Below are positions 39,861 to 49,042 of a DNA stretch of 64,000 nt, in pieces. Numbering within the stretch: the stretch's first letter is position 1; each line of letters starts with the position of its first letter. Below the pieces are notes generated by a model that worked only from the letters and a program-made list of their open reading frames with translations, did not search any database and was not told the origin of the DNA. The translations under genes were made by a program, and so were the position numbers. Origin of the DNA: Mangrovivirga cuniculi (GTDB lineage: Bacteria > Bacteroidota > Bacteroidia > Cytophagales > Cyclobacteriaceae); NCBI RefSeq assembly GCF_005166025.1, contig NZ_CP028923.1, positions 2,668,001 to 2,732,000 on the forward strand, given 5' to 3'.

Positions 39861-41324
39861 ATCTCGTATTGAAAACTCATCATCTTCCAGAATCTTTGAA
39901 GCCATTTTCGTTACCTCATCAAGTTCATTAAGGCCATCCAACATATGTTTCTTTATCTCCTCAGGATGTAATTGATTATCCATTTCAATTAATATTTGCA
40001 AGCCCAGTAACCTGCATAGTGGCCCTCTGATCTTATGAGCATTTATAAATGCATACCGTGTTAACTTTTTATTCATATCCTGGATCTTCCTGGTTCGTTC
40101 ATAAACCATGCTTTCCAAATTGCTATTTAACTCGGCTATTTCTAGTTGCTTTTTAATTAGTCTTTCATTAGCATCTTTCCTTTGTGCAGCTTTTATCGCT
40201 ATTACGTAGGCATCTGCCAGCGATTTAAGCAATAAAATCTCTTCGTCCAGCCAATGTCTCTTTGCCATCGATTCACAGCATATAACTCCCTTTAATTTAC
40301 CATAACTCATAATGGGGCAATCAAGCAGAGATTTATATTCGTAATCAGAAATATGATTCTTTTTAAGGTTGAATAATATTGGATTGTTTTTCACATCATT
40401 CGCATTCAGAAATTCATTATTCATCAGAAAATCAAAATATTCATTGTGATCGGATTTTCTGACTTCTTTTAAATAGCGTTGGCTTTCTATATTATCATAA
40501 CTATCATCAAGAATAAGCTTCTCTTTTGAATAATCGTAAACCCAAAATGTAACTCGATCAAGTTTGAGGAAGTTTTTGACATAATCGACTATTAGGTTTC
40601 TAACTTCCTGAAGGTTGCCTTCATGGACGTCTTCTTCTTTAGAAATTTGATATAAAGCCTTTAAAACTACTCCTATCTTCTCTCGTTTTTCTTTGAGTAA
40701 GTCATTTGCCCCTTGCAATTCTATATGGCTCTTTTTAATCTCATCGTATTGCTGACTAATTGTTTCTGCCTGCTGTGATAACAGAGAACTTTGTGTTTTT
40801 AATTCGTTGTTTAATTGGATTAGCTTGTTATTGATCCTAAGGGTTTCTTTCTGGTATATATTTACAAAATAAATCCCTACAATAAGTAATCCTGAGATGG
40901 AGACGATATGCCACCAATTCTGATTACCTATTACCCCAAAAACGAGTACATCTTCAAATAGATAAATACCGATTAAACTAAAAGTTATAATGACGATCCA
41001 GAATATAACTGCTTTTCTATTCAATAAAATAGAAGAGAGTAAAACAATGATCATCATCCAATGTAATCCAGGAGCCACAATACCGCTTCTTTGTAGTGAA
41101 TAAAATATTATAGCAATATATATGGCTATACAGAAAACCCATGAAAATAATTTTACTGAGCGGGTTTTAATTAGGAGATAATAAAAAACACTAAATGCAA
41201 TTAAGGATATGCCAAAGGTTATAGACTTTTCAACTGAATTAAAAACCACATGAGTTATGGTTAGTAATAATAAGGCAATTATTATTATCCTGTAAATTTT
41301 AACTAAAATTGAAAATTTATCCAT
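39858..41324 (-). CDS. GAF sensor protein ending in a histidine-kinase-like dimerisation domain, no ATPase domain
   Basis: 488 residues. Six membrane helices in residues 1-165 (7TM-like sensor region), coiled coil about 165-235, GAF domain about 235-385 (LDRVTFWVYDYSKEKLILDD ... CPIMSYGKLKGVICCES), second coiled coil 390-425, then RYAFINAHKIRGPLCRLLGL with the phosphoacceptor-like His430. The protein stops 58 residues later, where a kinase would carry its HATPase domain. So it cannot autophosphorylate unaided; it could dimerise with or be phosphorylated by another kinase, or act as a phosphotransfer protein. Paralogue of the broken gene at 31998-33568. The full frame and the terminator right after the stop argue that the end is genuine. 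Confidence 0.85.
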   Translation of the reverse strand: MDKFSILVKIYRIIIIALLLLTITHVVFNSVEKSITFGISLIAFSVFYYLLIKTRSVKLFSWVFCIAIYIAIIFYSLQRSGIVAPGLHWMMIIVLLSSILLNRKAVIFWIVIITFSLIGIYLFEDVLVFGVIGNQNWWHIVSISGLLIVGIYFVNIYQKETLRINNKLIQLNNELKTQSSLLSQQAETISQQYDEIKKSHIELQGANDLLKEKREKIGVVLKALYQISKEEDVHEGNLQEVRNLIVDYVKNFLKLDRVTFWVYDYSKEKLILDDSYDNIESQRYLKEVRKSDHNEYFDFLMNNEFLNANDVKNNPILFNLKKNHISDYEYKSLLDCPIMSYGKLKGVICCESMAKRHWLDEEILLLKSLADAYVIAIKAAQRKDANERLIKKQLEIAELNSNLESMVYERTRKIQDMNKKLTRYAFINAHKIRGPLCRLLGLQILIEMDNQLHPEEIKKHMLDGLNELDEVTKMASKILEDDEFSIRD

Positions 41325-41732
41325 GTGCCTGGCCCTCTATATTAAAAATAAAAATAGAGATGATATAAAAAATGTAATTCTATAAATAAGAATTTAATAA
41401 TAATCAAAATAATTAATTATAGATTTCAATTACTCGTTTAAGTTCATTTATTTTTCGATGAAATGCACTTTTTTAATACATCAGTTAATTATAGAAAGAT
41501 TATATGCCACTGATAAAGTATCCTATCCTTTCTTGAAGCTTTCATCAATAACCATTGATTTGATTGAAAATAGTAACATTTAAAGTCTTGGTTGATGAAA
41601 GCTTACTGATCACTTATCTGCATTTTTATGGGCTTTATAATCATTTAGAATTAGTTGATCGAATCTATAATTTGTAAGGTTACCAAATACAATCGAAATA
41701 GATGAATACTAAAATCAAATTTATAATTAAAA
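41325..41732. other. 408-base intergenic region with a large inverted repeat
   Basis: Separates two divergently read genes. AT-rich, without an ORF of coding character. The notable element is the imperfect inverted repeat at 41535-41604, listed separately. Confidence 0.5.
41535..41604. repeat. Imperfect inverted repeat upstream of the T9SS cargo gene
   Basis: AAGCTTTCATCAATAACCA (41535-41553) faces TGGTTGATGAAAGCTT (41589-41604): 12 perfect pairs, a three-base bulge, then four more, with about 35 bases between. No T run follows, so it is not a standard terminator. It could be a regulator site, a structured leader of the gene at 41733, or the remnant of a small mobile repeat. I see no second copy in the window. 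Confidence 0.6.
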
Positions 41733-42908
41733 ATGTGCAGAATTAGCATTTTAGTTCTTTTACTGGCGGTTACATTTTCTTTACAAGCTCAAAAGATTTA
41801 CAATACGCAAAATGATGGAAGCCAAAATTGGGATGATCTCAATATCTGGTCTAAGAGTCCAAACGAAGGCTGGGTAGCTGATTACCCCGGTGATAATGTA
41901 AATTCTGATGAATATGTTTACATTTCAGGTTACGTAACTCGTTTTGGGAATTTAAACATTGAAGGAGGAGCTTATTTAACTATTAACGATACTTTGGTGA
42001 TTACAGGTGATGTGAATGCTGCCGGAGGTGCGAATATTATTGTAGAAGATAACGGCCTTTTAATTATAGTGGGTGATTTTAATTTGAGTGGTGGATTAAC
42101 GATGGATAATACCAGTTCCGCAGGTCGTGTCGTTGTTGGCGGTGAATTTTCAATGTCAGGGGGAGCAGACGTAGAAACAAACCCAAACTTCTATTTATTT
42201 GATCCTAATCCACAATTTAATGGTGGTGCAACTGTAAATGGTGACAGAGCGAACAGATCTCCGGAGAATAATTTTAAAGATTCAAATGATTTGCAAAATG
42301 AGGACCCAAAAATCTATGATTTTATTACCTCATCGGGAATTAATCCTCTACCGGTCGAATTGATTTCATTTTCTGGTTTTTATAATGGAGAAAAGGTGGT
42401 CCTTGAATGGTCTACAGCAAAAGAAGAAGATTCAGATTATTTTGAAGTACTGGGTTCAAATGATGGTATTAATTATGTTAAAAAAGCAACAATTAACGCA
42501 GCTGGAAATAGTAATTCCATAACACATTATGCTATTGAAGTAAATGCACCATCTGGAACGAATTATTTTAAATTAAAACAATACGATTTAAACGGTTCTT
42601 TTGATGAATTTGAAGTGATCATGGTTGATGTTGTTAACACATATAATCAACCAACTATCTATCCTAATCCAGTTTCAGGTAATAATTTTAAGATGACGGT
42701 ACCGGAACTAAAAAATCAAAATCACGATGGAATACAATTAATGGTAATCGATATATTTGGAAAACCAGTTCCTGTTAATAATTATTCAATTAATGAAAAC
42801 ACAGGAACAATTGAAGTGTATTTAAGATCCAAACCGATTACTGGTAAATATTTTGTTCAAGTTATTACCCATGAAAAGGTTTATACCTCACCATTCTTAG
42901 TTAAGTAA
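41733..42908 (+). CDS. Secreted protein with type IX secretion C-terminal sorting domain
   Basis: 391 residues. Signal peptide to about residue 18 (LAVTFSLQAQ). Residues about 20-150 form a right-handed parallel-helix-like region with repeated GG-rich turns (NIEGGAYLTINDTLVITGDV, AAGGANIIVEDNGLLIIVGD). Residues about 205-300 are an Ig-like domain with LPVELISFSGFYNGEKVVLE, and the last 80 residues are a T9SS type A sorting domain (IYPNPVSGNNFKMTVPE ... GKYFVQVITHEKVY). It is therefore exported by the Por/T9SS machinery and cleaved or anchored at the cell surface. The role is unknown. Confidence 0.9.
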   Translation: MCRISILVLLLAVTFSLQAQKIYNTQNDGSQNWDDLNIWSKSPNEGWVADYPGDNVNSDEYVYISGYVTRFGNLNIEGGAYLTINDTLVITGDVNAAGGANIIVEDNGLLIIVGDFNLSGGLTMDNTSSAGRVVVGGEFSMSGGADVETNPNFYLFDPNPQFNGGATVNGDRANRSPENNFKDSNDLQNEDPKIYDFITSSGINPLPVELISFSGFYNGEKVVLEWSTAKEEDSDYFEVLGSNDGINYVKKATINAAGNSNSITHYAIEVNAPSGTNYFKLKQYDLNGSFDEFEVIMVDVVNTYNQPTIYPNPVSGNNFKMTVPELKNQNHDGIQLMVIDIFGKPVPVNNYSINENTGTIEVYLRSKPITGKYFVQVITHEKVYTSPFLVK

Positions 42909-42931
42909 GTCAATAATAATTATACTATTAT

Positions 42932-42976
42932 TAATCCTGGAATATTTAATCAATTTAAAATTCCAGGATTTTTTTA
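42932..42976 (+). terminator. Terminator of the T9SS cargo gene
   Basis: AATCCTGGAAT (42933-42943) pairs with ATTCCAGGATT (42960-42970), followed by T7. It begins 24 bases after the stop at 42908. Confidence 0.85.
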
Positions 42977-43236
42977 TTGATTTATTTTATTCATTAAAAT
43001 TCTAAATTATAGTTTGGTGTTTGGATTCTTTCACTTTCATTTTTTCTGTTTAAACTTCAAACATGCATATTAATCGGCTTTTTCCTGGTTATTATTCCAC
43101 TCTGTTTGATTTTATTTATTTATAGAAAGTATTAATAAGCTGTGCTGCTAATTATATTAAATATATATTTTGTCTTTTGCGATTTGATTATGAATTTTAA
43201 TTAAATTTTCTATTTGATTGAAGAAAGGATTTAATA
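42977..43236. other. Intergenic region upstream of the GAF protein gene
   Basis: 260 AT-rich bases (328 between the two genes including the terminator). Nothing beyond weak TTTTG-containing promoter-like matches near 43165-43185; no ORF or repeat seen. Confidence 0.4.
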
Positions 43237-44418
43237 ATGAAGATCAGCAACCTTAATAATAATGACAATTTATTTCCCAGACTGCTAGCTGAGGCAGAAG
43301 ACAGGGAATTAAAGAATATTGTTGAAAAAGCAGCAAAAGATCTGGGTACCCCGATAGCCATGGTCAATTTAATGCTGGATCATATACAGTTTTTTCGAGC
43401 TCATTATGGATTACCGGAAGACCTTAAAATTGCTGGAAGTACAAATAAGGATGTCTCTTTTTGTCAATTTGTGGTAAATAAAGGAAATATATTTGAAGTT
43501 AATGATGCTGAAAATGACAACAGAATTCCAAAACATCTGGTAAGAGAATATGGCATAAAATCATATTTGGGGATGCCAATTAGGGCTCGCCACGAAATTA
43601 TTGGCTCTTTATGTGTAATTGATACAGTACCCAGAAAATTCACACCTGAGGAGCAAGAAAACTTATTGAAATTATCTGAAATAGTTAATAAGAGGTTTGA
43701 GCAAATTTTAATTGAAAGGGAAAATTCCAGGCCAAGTCTTATAGAAAGAAATGCAACCTATGCTATTGAGGAACTGAGAAATGCAATTAAGCCATTATCG
43801 GAGGGTGTTAATAATGGGTTTAGTTTCTTAAAAACTATTAGTTCTTTTGTGAAACTATCAGAACATCAGTTAAATGGTAATACCGTTTCATCATCATCGC
43901 TAAGAAGTTTGCTTAACGCTGCAAAGAAATCTTTAGTAGAACTTGAGAATGATCTATATAATTTAGATGCAGCAGCAGGCGATATTAGTGATTCTGTAAA
44001 AGCCCTGGATAATTTACTGATTGAATCTGAAGCTACATACTTAAATGAAGTTGCCGAATCTGGAAGGGAATTATCAAGACACCTGACTAAAGATATCGGC
44101 GGTGTGTTTTTGCCTGATATTGAGACGAATCCGCGTCTTTCTATCGCTAAATCCACAGGGATAGCCCTTGTTTCAAACTGTCTGTTGCACATGGCTATTA
44201 TTCTATCCGAAAAAAGTAATTATTCCGATGGTATTAAAATGAACATTTCTGATCTGGAGCATGAGGCTTGTATTTCGATTCAGGCATCTGGTTTCACTAA
44301 ATCAAATTCAAGAAATCTATTAAAAACATTAAATAGCCTCACTATAAATAATCCTTCTATAGAAATTGTAGAAATACCAGATGGAGTTGAATTAAGGTTT
44401 TCTATACTGAGAAAATAA
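43237..44418 (+). CDS. GAF-domain protein with degenerate histidine-kinase-like C-terminus
   Basis: 393 residues, cytoplasmic. GAF domain about 20-160 (LGTPIAMVNLMLDHIQFFRA, NKDVSFCQFVVN, SYLGMPIRARHEIIGSLCVID), the type found in sensors with DAHYGLP-like signatures. Residues 175-270 are helical and may form a dimerisation bundle. The last 110 residues (IALVSNCLLHMAIILSE ... VELRFSILRK) look like a GHKL ATPase fold without the N, G1 or G2 boxes, similar to phosphotransferases that evolved from kinases. Function is inferred only from fold resemblance. It ends one base from the end of the opposing META gene. Confidence 0.75.
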   Translation: MKISNLNNNDNLFPRLLAEAEDRELKNIVEKAAKDLGTPIAMVNLMLDHIQFFRAHYGLPEDLKIAGSTNKDVSFCQFVVNKGNIFEVNDAENDNRIPKHLVREYGIKSYLGMPIRARHEIIGSLCVIDTVPRKFTPEEQENLLKLSEIVNKRFEQILIERENSRPSLIERNATYAIEELRNAIKPLSEGVNNGFSFLKTISSFVKLSEHQLNGNTVSSSSLRSLLNAAKKSLVELENDLYNLDAAAGDISDSVKALDNLLIESEATYLNEVAESGRELSRHLTKDIGGVFLPDIETNPRLSIAKSTGIALVSNCLLHMAIILSEKSNYSDGIKMNISDLEHEACISIQASGFTKSNSRNLLKTLNSLTINNPSIEIVEIPDGVELRFSILRK

Positions 44419-44419
44419 T

Positions 44420-44841
44420 CTATCTACCTTTATCGGAACTAAAAGTCAGAAGGTATTTTTCAGAATCCTTTAATATAAGTTCATCATCATCTATTAAAAA
44501 GAGGAAGCTTTATTTAATGAAACTATCAGATCGTTTTCAATTTTAGAGCATCCTTTTTTTCTGAGAGCTTCAAGGCGAATAATTATGTAATTATCTTTTA
44601 CAAAATATTTACCACTAATACTATTACACCCTGTAGTTCCGGCGATATCACCGTCACTTTCAAATCGTATATTCGGAATCTTCCGTTTCATATTTGAAAG
44701 CTGGGTTGAGTCAAAATGTATTTGACTAAGTGTCCAGGAATTTTTATGTAATTTATCCTCTTTTGAAAGAGGCTCATTGGTTTTACAAGAAAGACCAATT
44801 ATTGATATAATAATGCTGCAGATAAGTAAGTGATATTTCAT
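44420..44841 (-). CDS. META-domain lipoprotein (HslJ-like), frameshifted as sequenced
   Basis: The visible frame stops at 44494 after 115 residues. Adding one T to the T5 run (A run 44496-44500) continues it as KASSFLIDDDELILKDSEKY and on to a stop at 44420, giving 140 residues, the normal size of a single META domain. Lipobox Cys19 (ISIIGLSC), core motifs NSWTLSQIHF, IRFESDGDIAGTTGCNSISGKY and a later KKGC. META/HslJ proteins are envelope proteins linked to heat or novobiocin tolerance. The restored gene ends one base from the convergent GAF gene. Confidence 0.8.
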
Positions 44842-44889
44842 TCCGGTATAATTGTTTCTTATATAATATAAGAATTTCCAGAATTAATT

Positions 44890-45645
44890 TCACTTTTTAT
44901 TCCTTACATATACATGTTTGATGTTCGATTTTTCAGTTTTTCGCTCATCAATTTCAAATTCCTTATCTAAATCCTTTAAAATTGGGGTCAGCTTTGGATA
45001 TCCATAATTACGCGGATCAAATTCAGGTCGCTTCTTAATCACGAGGTTGCCAACTTCTCCAAGAAATGCCCAGCCATCATCATCTGCAAGGTCATTTATA
45101 GACGATTTAATTATGCGGAGAATTTTCTTATCCAGGCGTGCCTTAGACTTACTTTTAGACTGACTGGTTGATTTTTTGATTGATTTCGACTTCTCCTCTT
45201 CATCTTTGCTAAGGATCTCAATGTAGATAAATTTATCACAAGCTACGATAAACGGATCAGGGGTCTTTTTTTCACCGATTCCAATAACTTTCATTCCTGA
45301 CTCTCTTAATCTGGTAGCAAGTCTAGTGAAGTCACTATCACTCGATACGATGCAAAAACCATCAACTTTTTCACTATATAGAATGTCCATAGCATCTATG
45401 ATCATCGCTGAATCTGTGGCATTTTTACCCTGAGTATATGAATATTGTTGAATCGGTGTAATGGCGTTTTCAAGAAGCACACTTTTCCATCCGGCTACTG
45501 TTGGCTTGGTCCAGTCTCCGTATATTCTTTTAGTTGAAGGAATACCAAATTTGGCTATCTCCTCCATCATTTCTTTTACGTTTTTATAAGGAACATTGTC
45601 AGCATCTATTAAAACAGCTAACCTAAGGTCTTTTTTTTCATTCAT
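44890..45645 (-). CDS. NYN-domain nuclease-like protein with C-terminal OST-HTH/LOTUS domain
   Basis: 251 residues. Residues about 8-150 are a NYN (PIN-like) domain: LAVLIDADNVPYKNVKEMM with the acidic DADN, ATDSAMIIDAMDIL, CIVSSDSDFTRLATRLRE and GMKVIGIGEKKTPDPF. After a Ser/Lys-rich linker (about 152-170) comes an OST-HTH/LOTUS domain (DGWAFLGEVGNLVIKKRPEFDPRNYGYPKL). The combination is common in bacteria and is thought to act on RNA; the exact target is unknown. It follows a terminator, so it is probably its own transcription unit. Confidence 0.9.
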   Translation of the reverse strand: MNEKKDLRLAVLIDADNVPYKNVKEMMEEIAKFGIPSTKRIYGDWTKPTVAGWKSVLLENAITPIQQYSYTQGKNATDSAMIIDAMDILYSEKVDGFCIVSSDSDFTRLATRLRESGMKVIGIGEKKTPDPFIVACDKFIYIEILSKDEEEKSKSIKKSTSQSKSKSKARLDKKILRIIKSSINDLADDDGWAFLGEVGNLVIKKRPEFDPRNYGYPKLTPILKDLDKEFEIDERKTEKSNIKHVYVRNKK

Positions 45646-45670
45646 AATTACGTGTTTCGAGCGTAAGATA

Positions 45671-45703
45671 CAAAAAGAGTTGACAAATACACCTTGTCAA
45701 CTC
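45671..45703 (-). terminator. Terminator of the decarboxylase gene
   Basis: On the minus strand GAGTTGACAA / TTGTCAACTC (10-bp perfect stem, 7-base loop) is followed by T5. It begins 8 bases past the decarboxylase stop. Confidence 0.8.
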
Positions 45704-45710
45704 ATTGGCC

Positions 45711-47114
45711 TCAATTTAAATTCAAATAGTCTTTATCAGATATTAGTTCATCCCTAACATTCTTTATATATAAGCAAAGCTGGTCTATCTCTTTCCTGGT
45801 TAACTCAGGGTTTATAATACATAACCTGATTACCGGTCGGCCAAGTAGTTCTGTGGAAGTAATAATGTATTGCCCATCCTGAAGGAATCTGTTAATCATT
45901 GCCCTGGTCAATTTATCCTCTTGCTGAGAATCATTCTTTTTAAGTTTTGGACGAAAATTAATAATGGCCAGTCTTGCTGGAGTAACAATTGTCCAACCGT
46001 CCTGATCATGGAGGTTCTCCTCTACTCTCCTGGCAAGATCCATTCCAAGTTGAATAGCCCGACGAAATTCTGAAACACCAAAAAACTGTAGTGATAACCA
46101 CAGCTTAAGCGCTTTAAAATTTCTTGTTAGCTGAATACCCTGGTTATAATAATTCAATTGTTCAGAATCGTCATAGGTTTCTTTTAAATATTCTGCTTCA
46201 ATGTGAAAGGCATTTAACAAATGTTCTTTATTTCTAACCAACAGGCATCCTGCCTCATATGGCTGAAACCACCATTTATGAGGGTCTATCGTTATTGAGT
46301 CTACTTCTTCTATTCCACTTAGCAATTGCTTACCCTCTTCAGTTAAGACTATAGCAGCACCATAAGCTCCATCTATATGAAGCCACATTTTATACTCATT
46401 TGCTATTTTTCGTAACTTTTTTATGTTATCTACTGCTCCCGTATTGGTTGTTCCGGCATTTCCTACAATTACAAATGGAATAAATCCATCGTTTAGATCC
46501 TTCTTAATCTGCTTTTCTAATTTTGCCAGGTCTATGGCAAAATTCTCATCATGATCAATCGGTTCATACTGATAAGGCTCAAAACCCAATACCCTTAAAC
46601 CCTTTTTTACTGATGCATGAGTTTGAGTAGCCCCGTAAACTTTAAATTTTCGCCAGTTATCAGAATGAAAATTTCGTCGGGCGGTTTCCATAGCAGACAT
46701 GTTTGCCATACTTCCACCACTTAAAAATAAACCACCGCCTGATTTAGGAAGTCCTATACTATCAAGAAGCCAATTGATGGTTTGTCTTTCAACCTTAGCA
46801 GGACCTTTTCCTACTAGCTGACTACCGCTAAAAGAATTAAAACTCGAAATAATGTAATCAGCCAGGTTGCTAATGAAATTTGAAGGTCCGGGTATATACC
46901 CCAGAAACCGAGGGTTTGAGGGTAATGAAGTTTCTTTATAAATTTCCCTTGTAATTAACTTTAACAATCCTTCAAAAGATTTCCCATCTTCCTTAAAAGG
47001 GTTCTTATTGAGTACTTCATCCAGTTTAAAACTTGGTTTACTCAGCGGTTTATATTTTTGATTCGCCTGGTGATCAATAATTTCCGCAGTCACCATGTCT
47101 GCGAGCTGTTTCAT
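45711..47114 (-). CDS. Pyridoxal-dependent decarboxylase, group II
   Basis: 467 residues, full length for group II decarboxylases (DDC/glutamate decarboxylase-like). PLP Lys in TIDPHKWWFQPYEAGCLLV, the Asp motif in MWLHIDGAYGAAIVL, the stacking His in ATQTHASVKKGLRVLG, and LFLSGGSMANMSAMETARR near the N-terminus. The bulky, aromatic HKWWF context is typical of aromatic-L-amino-acid or diaminobutyrate-type decarboxylases, but the substrate cannot be told. Monocistronic: preceded by a 280-base gap and followed by its own terminator. Confidence 0.92.
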   Translation of the reverse strand: MKQLADMVTAEIIDHQANQKYKPLSKPSFKLDEVLNKNPFKEDGKSFEGLLKLITREIYKETSLPSNPRFLGYIPGPSNFISNLADYIISSFNSFSGSQLVGKGPAKVERQTINWLLDSIGLPKSGGGLFLSGGSMANMSAMETARRNFHSDNWRKFKVYGATQTHASVKKGLRVLGFEPYQYEPIDHDENFAIDLAKLEKQIKKDLNDGFIPFVIVGNAGTTNTGAVDNIKKLRKIANEYKMWLHIDGAYGAAIVLTEEGKQLLSGIEEVDSITIDPHKWWFQPYEAGCLLVRNKEHLLNAFHIEAEYLKETYDDSEQLNYYNQGIQLTRNFKALKLWLSLQFFGVSEFRRAIQLGMDLARRVEENLHDQDGWTIVTPARLAIINFRPKLKKNDSQQEDKLTRAMINRFLQDGQYIITSTELLGRPVIRLCIINPELTRKEIDQLCLYIKNVRDELISDKDYLNLN

Positions 47115-47398
47115 TTCTTCAGGTGATATTCTCAGGGGCTATTGTTGTTCATATTGACTCTCAAATTTTTATACCTTAAAGCTAGTAAATAGTGCTTTTA
47201 GTTTATTTAATTAAAATAGTTTTTAGATCAATTTCTAAAAATTCGAAACTCTGTTAATTTTCTTATTGATCTGCTGAAACCTATTATAGGTCTTTTATCT
47301 CCTAATATTTATCGATAAAGTTCAATATATAATTACTTTTAAAAATAAAAACATCGTCTTTTGTCTTTTTATTTTTTATTTAACAAACATTTTTCAAC

Positions 47399-48448
47399 AT
47401 GAAATGCTTTAAAATCTTTCTTTTTGCTTTTATAGCTATTATTAGTTTTATCAACATTAATGCTCAAAATTTAGATAGAAACAATGTTTCATTTTCAAGA
47501 TTAAGATTACCTTCAACACCTCTACCTGAAAATGTAAAGTTTTATAATCCAGAGCTGGATTTAGGTTATGTTTATCACGGAGATAGCAGGACTATGGTAG
47601 AACAAACACTAAAAAATGCTATTAAAATTGATGGTTTAGAAAGAGGTCCAAAAGGTGATGATTGTATAACAATCTTGGCACGTCTTGAAAGCTATTATAA
47701 AAGCGAATTACGTTATGAAACAGTTCAGAAAAATGAAAAAAGAGGAGAAGAAACAGTGAAGGTAACTTATCATTTCCTAACCTTCGATTACAAATATCCT
47801 TTATATTATGAATTGATTTTACCAGGAGAATATGAAGCTGAATCAAAAGGGTTTATTAATAATTCTCACGAGATGAAAAATTATGAATCCAGACAATACA
47901 GAAATAAAAGTGATTTAATAAAATGGTGGAGTGAGAATTATAAATCACTTCAGGCTAAATTAAGAAAAGACCTTCTAAATACTAATGCCTCAACATTAGG
48001 AAATCTTCTAGATGATAGATTTGGTTTTAAAACTGTAAAAGACAATGAAATGTTCTTTACAGTAAAAAAAATCAAAAAATTTGATTACACAGATCTTGAC
48101 GAGGCCTATTCGCTTGCTAAACAAGGTCTTGAAATGATGCAGAATGATCAGCCATTGCCTTCTGATGCTGCAAGATCAACAATGCAAAAAGCGATCGATA
48201 TCTGGGTTAAAGCATTAGATGAAGCTGATCTTGAAACTAGAAAGGTCAGAGTTAACTCTAAAGTTGCCGGAGCAATTGCAAATAACCTGGTAAACCTTTA
48301 TACCTTGATGGGGGAATTTGACAAAGCTCAAGCAGCTATAACTAAAGCTGAAGAGCATTTCAAAAAAGATGGCTGGACTTATATGGCTCAGCAAAAATTA
48401 AATGATTTGAAAATGAGAATAGAAGCCAATCAAATCACTATTCAGTAA
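47399..48448 (+). CDS. Secreted protein with C-terminal TPR-like repeats
   Basis: 349 residues. Signal peptide MKCFKIFLFAFIAIISFININA, then an unrecognised beta-rich region (residues about 25-215) and a helical end (about 225-345) with tetratricopeptide-like pairs (DEAYSLAKQGLEMMQ, NNLVNLYTLMGEFDKAQAAI). Related in style to periplasmic proteins of Bacteroidota with no assigned role. It lies 20 bases before the following lipoprotein gene and both read rightward, so they are probably co-transcribed. Confidence 0.8.
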   Translation: MKCFKIFLFAFIAIISFININAQNLDRNNVSFSRLRLPSTPLPENVKFYNPELDLGYVYHGDSRTMVEQTLKNAIKIDGLERGPKGDDCITILARLESYYKSELRYETVQKNEKRGEETVKVTYHFLTFDYKYPLYYELILPGEYEAESKGFINNSHEMKNYESRQYRNKSDLIKWWSENYKSLQAKLRKDLLNTNASTLGNLLDDRFGFKTVKDNEMFFTVKKIKKFDYTDLDEAYSLAKQGLEMMQNDQPLPSDAARSTMQKAIDIWVKALDEADLETRKVRVNSKVAGAIANNLVNLYTLMGEFDKAQAAITKAEEHFKKDGWTYMAQQKLNDLKMRIEANQITIQ

Positions 48449-48468
48449 TATTTTTTAACTGTTTTTTT

Positions 48469-48941
48469 ATGAGAAATTTAATTAGTCTCTTTTTATTAGT
48501 ATTTTTTTTGTAGGCTTTGTCGGGTGTTCAGCACCTGAGGAAGAAGAGGTAATACCTTCAGGTACAATAATTGATAATCAGGGTATAAACGTAGTTTTAG
48601 AATGGACTACTGGTGGAACTGTAACTCAATCTATTGAAGATGCTGATCTTGATCTTTACATAGGTACAACTACATCTATTTCAGATGCAGAATTTGAATC
48701 TTCATGGAGTTTTCAATATGAAGAAATAGAACTTGGATCAATTTACGCTGATAACACTTATTATGTGACAGTAGAATATCATTCGGGAGTAGCCAGAGCA
48801 GATTATACAGTGTATGTTCAGGGATTATCAGATGGAAAATCTCTTTCGTACGACGGTTACTTTCTTGCCGAAGATGATGGATTAACTACTCAAATTATAA
48901 AAATCAATAAAAGCGGAGATAATTACGCTGTTATAGATTAA
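48469..48941 (+). pseudogene. Small lipoprotein gene, frameshifted in its signal peptide
   Basis: From the ATG at 48469 the frame breaks after 14 codons at a T8 run (48502-48509). With nine T it reads FFVGFVGCSAPEEEEVIPSG and on to a stop at 48941: 157 residues with lipobox Cys in GFVGC. The mature part starts acidic, then NVVLEWTTGGTVTQSIEDAD and DLDLYIGTTTSI, a beta-sandwich pattern like PPC/Ig-type domains. It is 20 bases after the TPR gene. The intact coding signal beyond the break argues for a sequencing error. No known family. Confidence 0.7.
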
Positions 48942-48961
48942 TTAAGTGTTGAAATATAAAA

Positions 48962-48988
48962 TAAGGGCTTCAATTTTGAGGCCTTTTT
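48962..48988 (+). terminator. Terminator of the lipoprotein gene
   Basis: AAGGGCTTCAA / TTGAGGCCTT (one mismatch) around a short loop, followed by T6. Lies 20 bases past the restored stop at 48941. Confidence 0.6.
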
Positions 48989-49042
48989 TATTATAAATAA
49001 TTTCATATTTTGATTTCTTAACCTGATCCAATTGAACAAAAT

